This document shows positions 12,144 to 25,200 of a DNA stretch of 64,000 bases, in pieces. Within the stretch, counting starts at the first letter, position 1, and the number at the start of each line of letters is the position of its first letter. Source of the stretch: Castanea sativa (lineage: Eukaryota; Streptophyta; Magnoliopsida; Fagales; Fagaceae); the NCBI RefSeq assembly GCF_040712315.1, contig NC_134024.1:29627158-29691157 (forward strand). The letters are read 5' to 3'. The notes under the pieces were generated by a model, which did no database searches, was not told where the DNA came from, and saw nothing but the letters and a program-made list of their open reading frames with translations. The translations under genes were made by a program, and so were the position numbers.

Positions 12144-15100
12144 GGTACTGGGCCACCATTTGTTTCTCTCATAGTGCTTTACCATTCTATAAATTGAGTC
12201 CTATTAGACCCATAACTAGCTAATATTGTGGAATTAAATTTGGTATCATAAGTTGATAGGCTATTTGAAAATGTGAGGTTCAATAATACTGAATCTTACC
12301 TATACATAAAGATGGTGCTGACATTTATCTGTCCACTACATTTATAAAGGGTCATCACTAAGTGCTGCACTGCTGGTCCCACCTAAGTGGGAAGGTTAGC
12401 TTGGATAAAGTCCTACTCTTCAGCATTTTTTTGCATGAAGTAGCCACTCTCAACACTCAAACATACGCACATGCACGTGGTTGCCCGAGACCTTACCACT
12501 GCACCAGAGAAATGCCCCTGCATGTATAATTTGAGGCCAATAGTAGAAATCTTATCACAAAACGTTACACATTTTCTCTTTTTTTCAAAGTCTACCTTAT
12601 CCAAATTAGTGGCTCATCTCATGTGTTGTATGCTGAAAAGTTATTTTTATGCTATATTAATTTGTTGCAACATTATTTTCAATTAAGGATTGTGTCTTAG
12701 GTGTGAATGTCAGTTTGGCATTTGATATTTTGATAGGGTAAGGAAATCATAAAAAAGAGAATGGAGAGAGAAAAGAGGGGGAAAGGGGGGGGGGGGGGGG
12801 TTGCTGCTTTCAGTGTGTTTACGGAGTTTGTGTAGTTATAGAATTGAATCTTGTATTTCAATAAAATAAATAAATAAATAAAAAGAGATGAGTCTTGTAG
12901 CTCAAAAAAAATTGCGAAATACTGGTGTTCTCGCCAGAATAATGCATGGAGATACTCATTCACAGATTAAAAAGTATCTCTGATTTTTTGTAATAGTTCT
13001 TGTAGTTAGATTTCATAGTTGATAAACTGGCATACATGCTTATGTTTAAGAATTGTTTGACAAGGATTAAGTGGCTGAACCAAATTATTCTATTCAATGA
13101 CAGGCAGAATATGAGGATACAGAAGGTATATGGCTTAGTTCCTTGCTCCTGGCTATTTTGTTCCAAGATCCGAATGTTGTTCTCTCTCCTGCAACTATGC
13201 GCATCATACCTTCACTTGCTCTTCTGCTGAGATCTGATGAAGTGATTGATAGATTCTTTGCTGCCCAGGCAATGGCCAGTCTTGTTTGTAATGGTAGTAA
13301 GGGAATAATTCTTGCCATTGCAAATTCAGGTGCTGTTGCTGGGTTAATAACCCTAATTGGTTACATAGAGTCAGATATGCCGAACCTTGTTGCTTTATCA
13401 GAAGAATTTTTTCTGGCACGCAACCCTGATCAAGTTGTACTGGAGCACCTTTTTGAAATTGAAGATGTAAGAGTTGGGTCCACTGCACGCAAATCTATAC
13501 CCCTTTTGGTGGATCTCTTGAGACCAATACCAGATAGGCCAGGTGCCCCTCCAATAGCTGTTCAGCTCTTGACCCGTATTGCAGATGGAAGTGATACAAA
13601 TAAACTAATCATGGCTGAAGCTGGAGCTCTGGATGCTCTGACAAAGTACCTGTCTTTGAGCCCCCAAGATTCAACTGAGGCCTCCATATCTGAACTACTG
13701 AGAATATTGTTTAGCAATCCTGATCTTATTCGATATGAAGCATCAGCTAGTTCCTTAAATCAACTCATAGCTGTTCTGCGTCTGGGATCAAGAAGTGCTA
13801 GATTCAGTGCTGCAAGGGCTCTCCATGAGCTTTTTGATGCTGAAAACATCAGAGAATCTGAATTAGCCTGGCAGGCTGTTCAACCATTGGTTGACATGCT
13901 TTATGCTACATCAGCAAGTGAGCAAGAGGCTGCTCTTGTTGCCTTGATCAAGTTGACTTCAGGAAGTTCTTCTAAAGCTGCCTGGTTGACTGATGTGGAA
14001 GGAAACCCACTGGAGAGTTTATACAAAATACTATCTTCTGCTTCATCCTTGGAATTGAAGAGAAATGCTGCACAACTATGTTGTGTTCTTTTTGGTAATA
14101 CTAAGTTCAGAGAAAACCCAGTTGCCTCTGAATGCATACAACCCCTTATATTGCTCATGCAGTCTGATTTAAGTACATCAGTAGAATCTGGTGTTTGTGC
14201 TTTTGAAAGGTTGCTGGATGATGAACAGCAGGTGGAGCTTGCAGCAGCCTACGATGTTGTGGATCTCCTTGTTGGCTTAGTTTCTGGGACAAACCATCGG
14301 CTCATTGAGGCTAGCATCTCTGCACTCATAAAGTTGGGGAAAGACCGGACCCCACGCAAATTGGATATGGTCAAATCTGGCATTATCGATAATTGTCTTG
14401 AGCTACTACCACTTGCACCCAGTTCATTGTGCTCCTCAATTGCAGAACTTTTCCGCATTTTAACAAACAGTAATGCAATTGCTAGAAGCACTGATGCTGC
14501 AAACATAGTAGAACCCCTTTTCCTGCTTTTGCGTCGTCTAGATTTTGATTTGTGGGGACAGCACAGTTCCTTGCAAGCACTTGTAAATATTCTGGAGAAG
14601 CCACAGAGCCTTGCAACTTTAAAACTCACTCCTAGTCAAGTCATTGAGCCTCTGATTTCGTTTCTGGAATCCCCATCTCAGGCCATTCAGCAACTTGGCA
14701 CAGAATTGCTCTCTCATCTTCTTGCTCAGGAACATTTTCAGCAAGATATAACAACAAAAAATGCAGTTGTGCCCCTTGTGCAGCTTGCAGGAATTGGAAT
14801 ATTGAACTTACAACAAACGGCAATAAGAGCACTGGAAAAAATCTCCACAAGCTGGCCAAAGGCAGTTGCTGATGCTGGAGGAGTTTTTGAGCTTGCAAAG
14901 GTTATAATTCAAGATGACCCTCAGCCACCTCATACATTGTGGGAATCTGCTGCTTTGGTTCTCTCTAATGTTCTGCGTTTCAGTGCTGAGTATTACTTTA
15001 CAGTTCCTTTAATAGTTCTTGTGAAAATGTTGCACTCAACAGTGGAGAGCACTATCACAGTGGCTCTTAGCGCATTACTTGTTCATGAAGGGAGTGCAGC

Positions 15101-16843
15101 TTCAAGTGCTGAACAGATTACTGAAGCTGGTGCTATAGATGCCTTAATGGACCTTTTAAGATCTCATCAGTGTGAAGAAGAATCTGGACGGTTACTTGAA
15201 GCCCTATTTAACAATGTGAGGGTACGAGAGATGAAGGTTTCCAAATATGCAATAGCACCTTTATCGCAGTATCTGCTTGACCCACAAACCAGGTCACAGT
15301 CTGGCAAGCTTCTTGCAGCTCTCGCTCTAGGAGATCTCTCTCAGCATGAAGGACTTGCTAGAGCTAGTGATTCTGTCTCTGCATGTCGTGCATTAATAAG
15401 CTTGCTTGAAGATCAGTCAACAGAAGAAATGAAGATGGTGGCTATTTGCGCATTGCAAAACTTTGTCATGCACAGCAGAACTAATAGGCGAGCTGTTGCA
15501 GAAGCAGGTGGCATATTGGTGATTCAGGAACTATTACTCTCTCCTAATCCAGAAGTTTCTGGACAGGCAGCATTGCTGATCAAGTTTTTATTTTCTAATC
15601 ACACGCTTCAAGAATATGTGTCAAATGAGCTCATCAGATCTTTGACAGGTAAGTTACAATTGAAAAGGTTTAATCCTCTATTTTTTTTTTTTTTTCTTAA
15701 TACGTGTTGATATATTGCATTAAAAAATCCAGACACTAAACCCATTTTTTTCTTTAATCTCATATGCCCATCAAGTTATATGCGTTTATTAATCATTACT
15801 ATATTAATTAAATTCCATGATGTACATACATTTAAGTGCAGTTACAAACTAATACACGTCCTCAGTTCTTTTATTCAATATCATATATCCACCAAGTAAA
15901 ATTTCATGCATATTTTTAAATGCAGTTACAAAATCATATACTAAAGTTCTCATTTTCTTTAGTCAGCACCATATATTCTTAAAGTTATACATGTTAATTC
16001 ATTGATTTGACTAAGATTGTAAAAGAGATTAATACCCTTGACTCTAGAAAATTAAATACTAATAACCTAATTAGCTACTAAGACTTAAAATAAAGTAAAA
16101 TTGACCAATAAAAATATAATTCACTATCCAAAATTAAATAAGAATAAATTAAAATATTTTTTTTTTTGTGTATCCTACATCACTAACAAACTATGAGAAG
16201 CATTTATTGTGTAATCATTGGGAGCTCACAGAATTCAGCTTGGGAACTAAATTATAGAGAATCTGTCAAGGAAATTACTTGAAAGAGTAACTTCTGGAGA
16301 GGAAAGATTTCAACAAGAAAACTAGAACTTGTCTTCTTATCCTTGTAGTGGCACTGTTCTCAAAACCATGATTGTTAGACTAGCAGCCTTATGATAGAAC
16401 TTGCCTGGATAATTGCTCCAGAAATAAATTTTGATATCTGATAATTTGATCAACAGGTGCAATTCTTAACAGGTGTTCTATGTTTAGTAGGTTAATAAAT
16501 CTATTGTTCAGTAGGTTGGAATTGTGAGTTATGCTCTCTTTCCTTTGGGTTTCATTGGATATTTCTGGTTCAGTCCATGAATTATTTTTTGGTTGGCATG
16601 GGAGAATCTATAGAAGAGTCAACTGGGGTAGCTTGGCAGGCTAGTCCTTTGTGCTTGTTTTGTTGCATCTGGCTGAAAGAGAATAGCCAAATGTTTGAGG
16701 GCGAATACGTGTTTGGTGAAGTCTGACCCTAATTATTCTTACTGATCTTTTTTCCTTTTTTGGATTTTTGTAAATTGTTGTTCTTATTTTGATTTCCTCA
16801 GCATTTCTAAAGTTTATATATAAATAAATAAACCATAAAAGAT

Positions 16844-16880
<37 letters not shown>

Positions 16881-19800
16881 CTGCAAGTAAGGAATGGCAA
16901 AAGTGTTGGTAAAGGCTTATCGAAAGAGACAGTTGGTAAAGTGATTTAGGAGCTCTACGTGACTGATGCATGCAAATTAAGGTAAAGAACAAGGAAACTT
17001 TTGTTTGTTAGAGCAAAGTGAAGAAACATGAACACATTTAATCTAGTTGAGATGAGCGTAGAAATAATGAGGTATGGAAGGGCAATGTCACTATTATAGC
17101 TGAAACCTGGCACGTCATAAGTAAAAAGTAGACGACTGGTGTAACCCTTTGCATATAGACCTTTCTCCTCTAAGAGCACCAATGAGATGGAGTGCTTTGT
17201 AGTTTTGATTATGATAAAAGTTTGAAAGGAAAGCTTATCAGGGAGAGAGCAAATGGACAAAATCTGAATTCTTACTGCATGTTGCAAGATTTGGCCCTTC
17301 ACATCTAAATGACCTTTTGATCTTCTGAAGTTGCTTTTGTTATAATTATATATAACAATTTTATAAAGTAGCCTAACGTGTCTGAATGTAATATTTCATA
17401 TCTTTATTAAAGAAACTTCTAGACAAAGATCATGAACAAAACTTTGTGAAGATAGTGGATTGGCAGAGCATGTAAACAGAAATTAACTTTTACCTTATTG
17501 TTATAATTTTCTTTTATGCAAGTCCTATATTCTGGTTTATTCTCTGATTGTTGAGAAGTAGGCACCCTCTTGCTTTCCTTTCCATTAAACATTGAATCCT
17601 GTCATTTCATTGTTTTGCAGCTGCACTAGAAAGAGAGTTGTGGTCCACTGCAACAATCAACGAAGAGGTTTTGAGAACCTTAAATATGATATTCACAAAC
17701 TTTCCTAAGCTCCATATCTCTGAAGCTTCTACACTCTGCATTCCCCATTTGGTAGGAGCACTTAAATCTGGTAGTGAGGCCGCTCAGGAATCTGTATTGG
17801 ACACCCTGTGCTTATTAAAACATTCTTGGTCAAACATGCCAATAGATATTGCAAAGTCACAGGCCATGGTTGCAGCCGAAGCCATTCCCATCCTGCAAAT
17901 GCTCATGAAAACGTGCCCTCCAAGTTTCCATGAGAGAGCAGACAGCCTGTTGCACTGCTTACCAGGCTGTTTGACTGTTACTATTAAGCGAGGGAACAAC
18001 CTAAAGCAGGCAATGGGAGGCACAAATGCCTTTTGTCGATTGACAATAGGCAATGGTCCTCCACGACAAACCAAGGTATTTGTTCCATTAAATCAATATA
18101 TGCTAAAACAAACCACTTATTTCCATGCTTATATGCTTGGTTGAAATCGTAACTTGGGCTTGGGGTGCTCAGATACTGATTCTTTACTTTTGGCAGAATG
18201 TTAGGAATGATGACTCATTGTTGCAGCTTTTTTTTTTTTTTTTTTTGAATAAGTGACTCACTCTTACTTTTTGTTGGATTGTTTCATATGATGGCAAGAC
18301 CCTATGTTGATTTCCATTGGAGTTGCAATCTAGTTATAAGGCAATAAAGGGTTTTAGAAAATTATCTTTGAATGATTTGGGAGCACCTTGATCTGTCACC
18401 TAACTTAGTTCTCATTGGAAATGATATTATTCCCCATCTTTTTGAAACTTTATGACAAGTAAATTTTCCAATGGGCTCTAACTCAAAGTACCTCCTCTCC
18501 TTGTAAGATTTCGGTGGACGGTGAGGCTGGGGTCTTGGATTCACTGGGTACATAACTTGCCCTTTGAATTAGTTGGCTTCAATTTTCTTGAGAAGTGCAG
18601 GAATTGCACATCTTATATATAATATGATATTTGTATGTGGTTAAATGAAGCTTGGGCAGGCAAGGCTGTAGCCTCTATCATGTGTCAATTGCTCTTTCAT
18701 TTTTCCTTATAAATTTGTATTAATTGCAAAATGTAGACCAATAAGTTGTATCAACCTCTCTCTCACACGCATATGCTATGTTCCCTTTTTTCCACATGAA
18801 ACCATGTATTCATGTCACTTCATAAAAATTTGCATGCTGCTTTTCATGTAAGAGCATTACACAATTTATCAGTTTCCCTGCAAATCAAACATATACCTTT
18901 CACTCCCTTTCTCAAAAAGACACCCTCAATTGAAGTGTATCCCCGTTTTCCTAAATCTTCTTTATCAAAAAAAATTTCATGGCATGTTATATTGATTTGA
19001 ATTATTTAAAGTTTTATTGAATGTGGTGCCTGTAAATTTTAACTTGATTATACCTAATATCATTATCACACAGTACATGTAAATGAAATTCATAATGATG
19101 TTTCTTTATTGGATAATGCTACTTTGCACTTTAGTTTTCGCACAGTTTTCTTTCTATTTTTTCTGAACAGTTTAACTATAGAAATATTATGCACAATCAG
19201 CTGGGGACAACGCCTCATAAAGTAGAGGTCACTAATTTGAATCTCCCATTCCCCCTTCACTTGGATCCAGAAAATACTTCATAAAAAAAAATATATGATG
19301 TAAATTTTTCCTACACATTGCACAGTTTTAAACTTGTACTCTAGACTGACACGCCAGAGACCTTTTACTAACATGTTTCACATTCTATTCTCTGTCATAT
19401 AATCTTTCAATCAGCCTGTAAGTACTTTCATACTAAAATGTCCTTTTATCATTATTAGGTAGTGAGCCACAGTACCTCGCCTGAATGGAAAGAAGGGTTT
19501 ACATGGGCATTTGATGTACCCCCAAAGGGACAAAAGCTCCATATCCTTTGCAAAAGCAAAAATACTTTTGGGAAGGTAATTAGATTTCCATTTACATGCT
19601 TTTAGCATACAGTGTATGGATGTTCAACTGAAAAATAAGTAGTTTATTATTGTAAACCTTTGCTCCTTTTGTTTCACTGTGCCCTTTATACTTTGATGTG
19701 GTGCTCTGTAATTGTCCACAATGGTAGAGTATAATCCGCTTACAATGTTTTCATATTTCTGATTGATAATGGTGGTTTTTTCAGTCAACACTGGGAAGAG

Positions 19801-19946
19801 TGACCATCCAAATTGACAAAGTTGTGACTGAAGGAGTATACAGCGGATTATTCAGCCTTAATCATGACAGCAACAAAGATGGCTCTTCTCGAACACTTGA
19901 AATAGAGATTATCTGGTCCAACAGGATGTCAAATGAAGACATGTAA
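8630..19946 (+). CDS. CSI3: CELLULOSE SYNTHASE INTERACTIVE 3-type protein (armadillo repeats plus C2), complete gene
   Basis: Coding exons: 8630-8691, 9000-12069, 13104-15648, 17621-18075, 19459-19575 and 19785-19946. All are GT-AG with matching phases, giving 2136 codons. The short first exon starts MSKSPSPEP and joins in frame to the MDDPEST block, so the ATG at 8630 is preferred to the one at 9022. Residues up to about 1990 are tandem armadillo-type helical repeats. A C2 domain follows from about residue 2005 ([16 protein letters not shown]) and the protein ends in [13 protein letters not shown] proteins link cellulose synthase complexes to cortical microtubules at the plasma membrane and steer cellulose deposition. 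The length, the MSKSPSPE start and the EIxWSNR C-terminus fit CSI3 better than CSI1, which as I recall it ends differently. The neighbouring RFC3 supports this. I saw no frameshift or stop. Confidence 0.95.
12111..12140. repeat. (TC)15 microsatellite just inside CSI3 intron 2
   Basis: Begins 41 bases after the exon 2 donor at 12070. On the sense strand it is a pure pyrimidine run, which may be length-variable between individuals. Confidence 0.95.
12785..12800. repeat. G16 homopolymer in CSI3 intron 2
   Basis: Sixteen consecutive G residues within a purine-rich stretch (GAGGGGGAAAG before it). The sense-strand RNA could fold as a G-quadruplex. A sequencing-length error is also likely in such a run. 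Confidence 0.85.
16560..16830 (+). mobile_element. Degenerate LINE 3' end (zf-RVT tail) in CSI3 intron 3
   Basis: Translated fragments resemble the end of plant LINE ORF2: a block like [20 protein letters not shown], matching the pattern PLCLxWCIWxERNxRxFE seen in the better-preserved copies at 46195-46255 and 63355-63410. An AT-rich tail follows. It is short and decayed, so the confidence is modest. Confidence 0.5.
16847..16876. repeat. (GA)15 microsatellite in CSI3 intron 3
   Basis: Fifteen GA units immediately downstream of the LINE-like tail; simple repeats often grow from LINE tails. Confidence 0.95.
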
Positions 19947-20570
19947 AGGTACAATATCTCCATATTGGCAAACACAGTAAATACTGGTGCGGCAAACTAC
20001 AAAGAAAGTTGAGAAAGGTGGCATTAATGGTATCCTGATGGGGCGTGTGAAATTAGTTTGCTTGTAATTATTGACATATTTTGCAGGTCCAGTTTTGTAG
20101 TCTGAAAGACTAAGCTGCTCAAGGTGTAAGTGTAAATTATATTTATTAATTTGCAGGGGTGATAAGTCATAAGAGGATTGAACAGGGGTCCTATGGTACA
20201 GGGAATTTTAAAGCTGATCAGAAGTTTGTTGTACAGGTCAGTTTATAGGCACTAGCAATTTAAACAAACCAGAGAGGAATGGTATTTGAAAGTGATGGAA
20301 TTGAGCTTTTTTTGCACTGAGTGGTGCCTTTGCAGTGAGATTGGGCTGTACCTAGCAACTTATCAATTATATGAAAGCCGCTATACAGAAAATGATTCTG
20401 ATAAAAATCTCTCAAGTTGACACAGCTTTTTTGAAGCATTTTTTTTTCCTTATCAATTATATTAAACCCATTCTCAGTTATTCATGGAGAGCCAGGCTTA
20501 AGGATTCTGTTGCATTTTTGAGGGGTAAAACTCCACTGACCCAGTCCCATTTTAACCTCTAAGTGCATCC

Positions 20571-20658
20571 ATTCAATCCTGTAATCATGAATTGGTCTAC
20601 TGTTAATTTGCTGTAAATTATTCAATCCTGTAATCATGAGTTGGTCTACTGTTAATTT
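20571..20658. repeat. Tandem duplication, 39 bp unit at 49 bp period
   Basis: The segment beginning ATTCAATCCTGTAATCATGA at 20571 recurs at 20620 with one mismatch over 39 bases (GAATTGG versus GAGTTGG). This is a recent local duplication in the likely 3' flank of CSI3. Confidence 0.9.
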
Positions 20659-20744
20659 ATTTTAACCTCTTCCAATGAACATTGGCACTGTTCTCTACTC
20701 CAGCTTTTGAAAATCGTTTATTAAGTGTTAATTTGGTTTATTAA

Positions 20745-20945
20745 GTGTTGATTTGGATTGTGTTGAAAACGTTTTTTAGCACGTTTGCTTTTTGAATGGT
20801 GGGTCTTGTGCACTGTTCACATGACTCACAAGTACATAATTTGGCAAAATTTTCAATAAAACTGGGTCTCATGGCACTATTCACACACTTAAAAATTATT
20901 TTGTTACAGTATTTTCAGTTTTCAGCAATAAGCGATATCTAAACA
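20745..20945. mobile_element. MITE-like segment related to 3531-3722
   Basis: Shares with 3531-3722 the order: TTTGGATTGTG start, a GGCACTATTCAC-type interior, CAGTATTTTCAGTTTTCAGCAATAA, and GATATCTAAACA in place of GGTATCCAAACA. The ends are more decayed, so the limits are approximate. Confidence 0.45.
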
Positions 20946-22274
20946 AATTCTAAAACCCATTTAGTCCAATTCAAGACTGATAAATACATTATGAGATTTC
21001 TACGCCCATTCCTAATAGGGTTCCTGATCCTCCAGCCCCTTTTTGAGTGACTTGAGAAGATTAGTGAATTGAATGTGACAAAATTCCAATACAATTCTTT
21101 AGATACAATATTTTTTTCCTTAATTAAATTTAAACACAAGACCTAAAATTTCCGGACAAAACCCTTGCTTCTCACTCCCACCCCCACTCCAAAAACCCAA
21201 AAAAATAAAAGAAAAACAAAAGGGCATTACCATAATTTCAAAACCATGCTCACGGGCTTGAAGCCTTGAATGGATTGCATGAATTTTAAAGAGTGCAGTT
21301 GTATGAGATTACAATCACTTCCTGAGATTCTTCTTCCATTCAGACCATCAAACCCTATAGAATACTTTTTTTTTTTAATACAAGATAAAATTTTTATTCT
21401 AGCCTAATCTAAGAGCATGTGTGTGTAAAGGACTTGAACCCCGACCCTTTCTCCCCACACTTTACAAACATTTATATTTATAGAATGACCACCGCATCAA
21501 AGGGGAGCGGTGGTAACCCCATAGAATACTTAATGAAAGAAAAAACATTAAATGCCAGAAGCCCCAAAACAAAAAGTGCAGCGAGAAGCTTTGTAGAAAA
21601 GGATGTTAATGAATGTAGTTAGCAGTTTTCAAAGCTGAAGGTTCTCAGATTTCAAAAACCAAGCTTACAATATATTTAATACTGTATATCAAGTGCGGGG
21701 CCCATTGTAGTTCTTTCTATGGGATGCTATCATGCTAGGCTCTCCTAAATTAATAACCAAAATTTAAAAATCACCCGTGTCATAAATTAACATTTCCATC
21801 ATTTACACTGTTTACCCTGCTTATCGATCATAATTTCTATAATTCTCAAACATGATGGAATAGATGAGCTACAGAAGTGAATATGAGACTAATGTATAGC
21901 TTATAATGGGAAATTTCAGCATGAAGACTGAACACAAGATGGATCAGAGCAGATATGCCTTAACACAAGACGGAGCAAAGCAAATATCATGCACCTCAAA
22001 TGGAAATACATCAAATAGTACATGCTGAGATCCCCCACGTAACAGTTGAGAGTGAGATCTTGACTGTCATGCACAATGGCAAACTTACACCTTTACATTC
22101 TTAGTCAAGTGTTGCAGACTACATAAGTGAGCACATCCCATTCTAGAGTCAAAAATCATACTGAACAACTTGAGATTCTGTCAACTTTGGTCCCCACAGA
22201 GATGAAACAAACCATATGCCTCAAAAGTGAAATCGTATGGGAAAGCAACACCTCCTAATAAGATCAAGGCATAA

Positions 22275-25200
22275 TTAATTTGCAGCAGCAACCAGTGCAG
22301 AGCGGGCTCGTGTAAAAGAAGCAATAAGCGATCCAAGTTGCAACCTATCATTGCACGCAAGACTCAACCTGTACCTGCAAATAAAAACCAATAAAAGAGA
22401 GTAATGCAATTGAAGCCTCAGGAAGTCCGAAGTCAATTTCAGTCCACTTAAACAGGTCCAATGAAATCCTCCAAAAAGAAAAAAGTACCGAATTCTTATT
22501 GATGTAATTTCAAGTAGCTTATTTGCTAAAAGTGAGACAAAAAACTAAAAGCTCCCAGCCAAACAGCGGTGTTCCAGTTAAGTACCACATTTGATGTGTG
22601 CATTGTGCAAAATCACAACTACTGAACTACATCCCTCAAATGTTTAATTCATGGTTTATCAAGTCTAGTAGAACTTGAACAGAATTTGTAAGAGATTAAG
22701 ACGAACCAACAAAAAATTTAATAGTATTAGTCATTTTAGTCAACATCTTTTTTTGTGGGAGAGAATGAATGCAATACCGAAAATGAATGCACAGTACATG
22801 CCTTCACTAGCCAATATCTGCTAGTAATGAATTAATGACACATCAGCTATACATGTTAGTATAACTATCTAGATCCCACATGGCCCCCTTCTCTGGTGCC
22901 AATGGTTTGAAACTTCCATTGCATAGATCAAAGTCTAGATAATAGCGGACGGTAAAAAATGCAGGCATGTTAAATTGAATATATATATATATATATATTC
23001 TAGATGCAATTTTAGATGTACACATCTGTGAACTGATTTATTGTATCATGGACACTTACACGCATGGTTACATCACTTACTGAAGTGAAACAATGATGAA
23101 GTTCAACATCTACTTTTATAATTGAGAACAGAAATAGCAAATATGAAAGAGCAAGATATGGGAACATACTCTATATCAGCCATATCATTAATTAACTGAA
23201 CTCGAATATCCGATGGCATTTTGATCTTGAAAACAAACCTGTTAGAACAATGCAGTGAAGATGAGATCAACTAAATAAAATTAACAGTGGACACCTGGCA
23301 TAATGAACAGCACTTACATTGTCACCTCTCTCACAATATCTACCAAGGCCAATCCTTTCCTTGTCTTCATTTCAGATATTCCTATCAAAGTTAAGCACAA
23401 AAATAAATAAATTAATGGATGGGGAAACAGGAACTTGTACAGAAATGTCGCTAGTTTTAACCATAGCAGAATATTTTTAAATAAAAAATAAATAAATAAA
23501 AAGAGGGGGTTGTGGTGTATACGTTTGAAGCTCTCTGTAAAAGATTCATTCAAAAGCCAGTATGATATCTGCTCAATGTCTTTGGGCAATGGATTTCCAG
23601 TGCACAAGTATACAGCCTCTTCTGTTATCTGCTGAGAAGCCATATGTGTTGACTGCATACATCAAAAAGATATTGACAATGTCTTTAGGACCTGTTCACA
23701 AAGAAAAAACAAATACTAGAAAACAAACATAACCCAGAATTCCAATGTCAAGAACCCACGATGAGAACAAAGAAAGTAAATCTGTATTATCAAGTACAAG
23801 GGCTAAGATCTTTAACAAAAAAAAAAAAAGTATAAGGGCTTATTTTTGCTCTTTAGGGGGAGAGAGATTGAAAAGCCACAATAATGGGATGCAGATACAA
23901 GAACAGTTGATAAAGATTCATAGAATGCTTGCTTGTCAATGTTTTCATGCATTGGCACAAAGCTTAATAACATACGAGTCATGAGCATTTTGAAGCAAGA
24001 AACTCTAGAAACATCTTTCACATTCTTTAGCAACAATGGGCACAAATCCTACCACTAGCAATTTCAAGTTTACCCCAAAACATATCACATTTCATCCAAT
24101 CAACATATGGCACAATTATCCATTTTCTTTCATATGCTGTTTTGGCTATGATAAGTTGTTAATCAAAATAATTTGAATAGGAAAAGAAATTTGAGGGCCA
24201 CTTTGATTGGTCAAACTGATAATCATGATTACCCACTGAACCACCAACGTTGTGGCCATATTTCTGTTCTACACATTCAATTTGGCAATGTTACTGACCA
24301 ATAACAATGATCATTTGAGCATCCAGTACCATCTTCTACGAAATAAATTGCATACTTAACACCTTTGTAACAACCTATCATCTTCCTAATCCACGTCTGT
24401 AAGGAACAAAAATAAAACACCCTTCCCCACCATCTATACTCCCAAACACACACATAGAGACAACAGCATCAGCAAAATTTGAGGGGGGTAAATTCTTATA
24501 ACCTGCAAAATATTCAGAGCCTTTCTCATATCACCATTGCTAAGTCGCACGAGTGCCGCTAAGCCAGTTTCGGGTACATCAAGCCTAGCCCAATGACAAA
24601 AATTGTTAAAAGGCAAATCATTAGTTAGTAATCCAAAACAAAAATAAATAAATAAAATTTATAATGTAACATAAGTACTCTGGCATCATTTATCAATGAA
24701 TTTTCAATGTTATTAAAGCAAAACAAAAGGAGTGGCCATCCAAGGGTATGGTAGTATACGAGCCGAGTTGAGTATTAAAAGATCAAGATTGGTTCATTTA
24801 ATTTTATTTTAAACATGAGTCAAACTCAATCTTACCACCAAGCTAGATAGGTTGTTCAAGCTCAATCTTTTCTTGTCAAAAAATTTGAGCTTGTTCACAA
24901 GCTACTTGATTAACATATCCTTTATAAATCAAATACCACAGCTAATTGTTTTTACTATTTACAAATTTATTCTAATAATAATGCTCATAACAATTCCTTG
25001 ATGAATAATAATGCTTTATTAAAAAAAATCAGTATGCAAGAAATATACCAAGTAAATAAGAGGAGTCATGAAAGAGAACAACTATCAATAAACGTAAGCA
25101 AGGATGGAGATGACTAGTAATCCTATAACAATTGATGCATAACACTAGAATCCAAAACATAAATGTAATTAATAATTACATTTATGCCGAAATCCTCCCA

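Larger units (their letters stand above)
19947..22274. other. Convergent intergenic region between CSI3 and RFC3
   Basis: Holds the 3' ends of both genes. Acceptor-like TTTGCAG sequences near 20086 and 20156, and a GTACAATATC donor-like site at 19950, suggest possible splicing in the CSI3 3' UTR. Also present are a 49 bp tandem duplication (20571-20658) and a MITE-like segment (about 20745-20945). No additional gene is supported. Confidence 0.5.
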
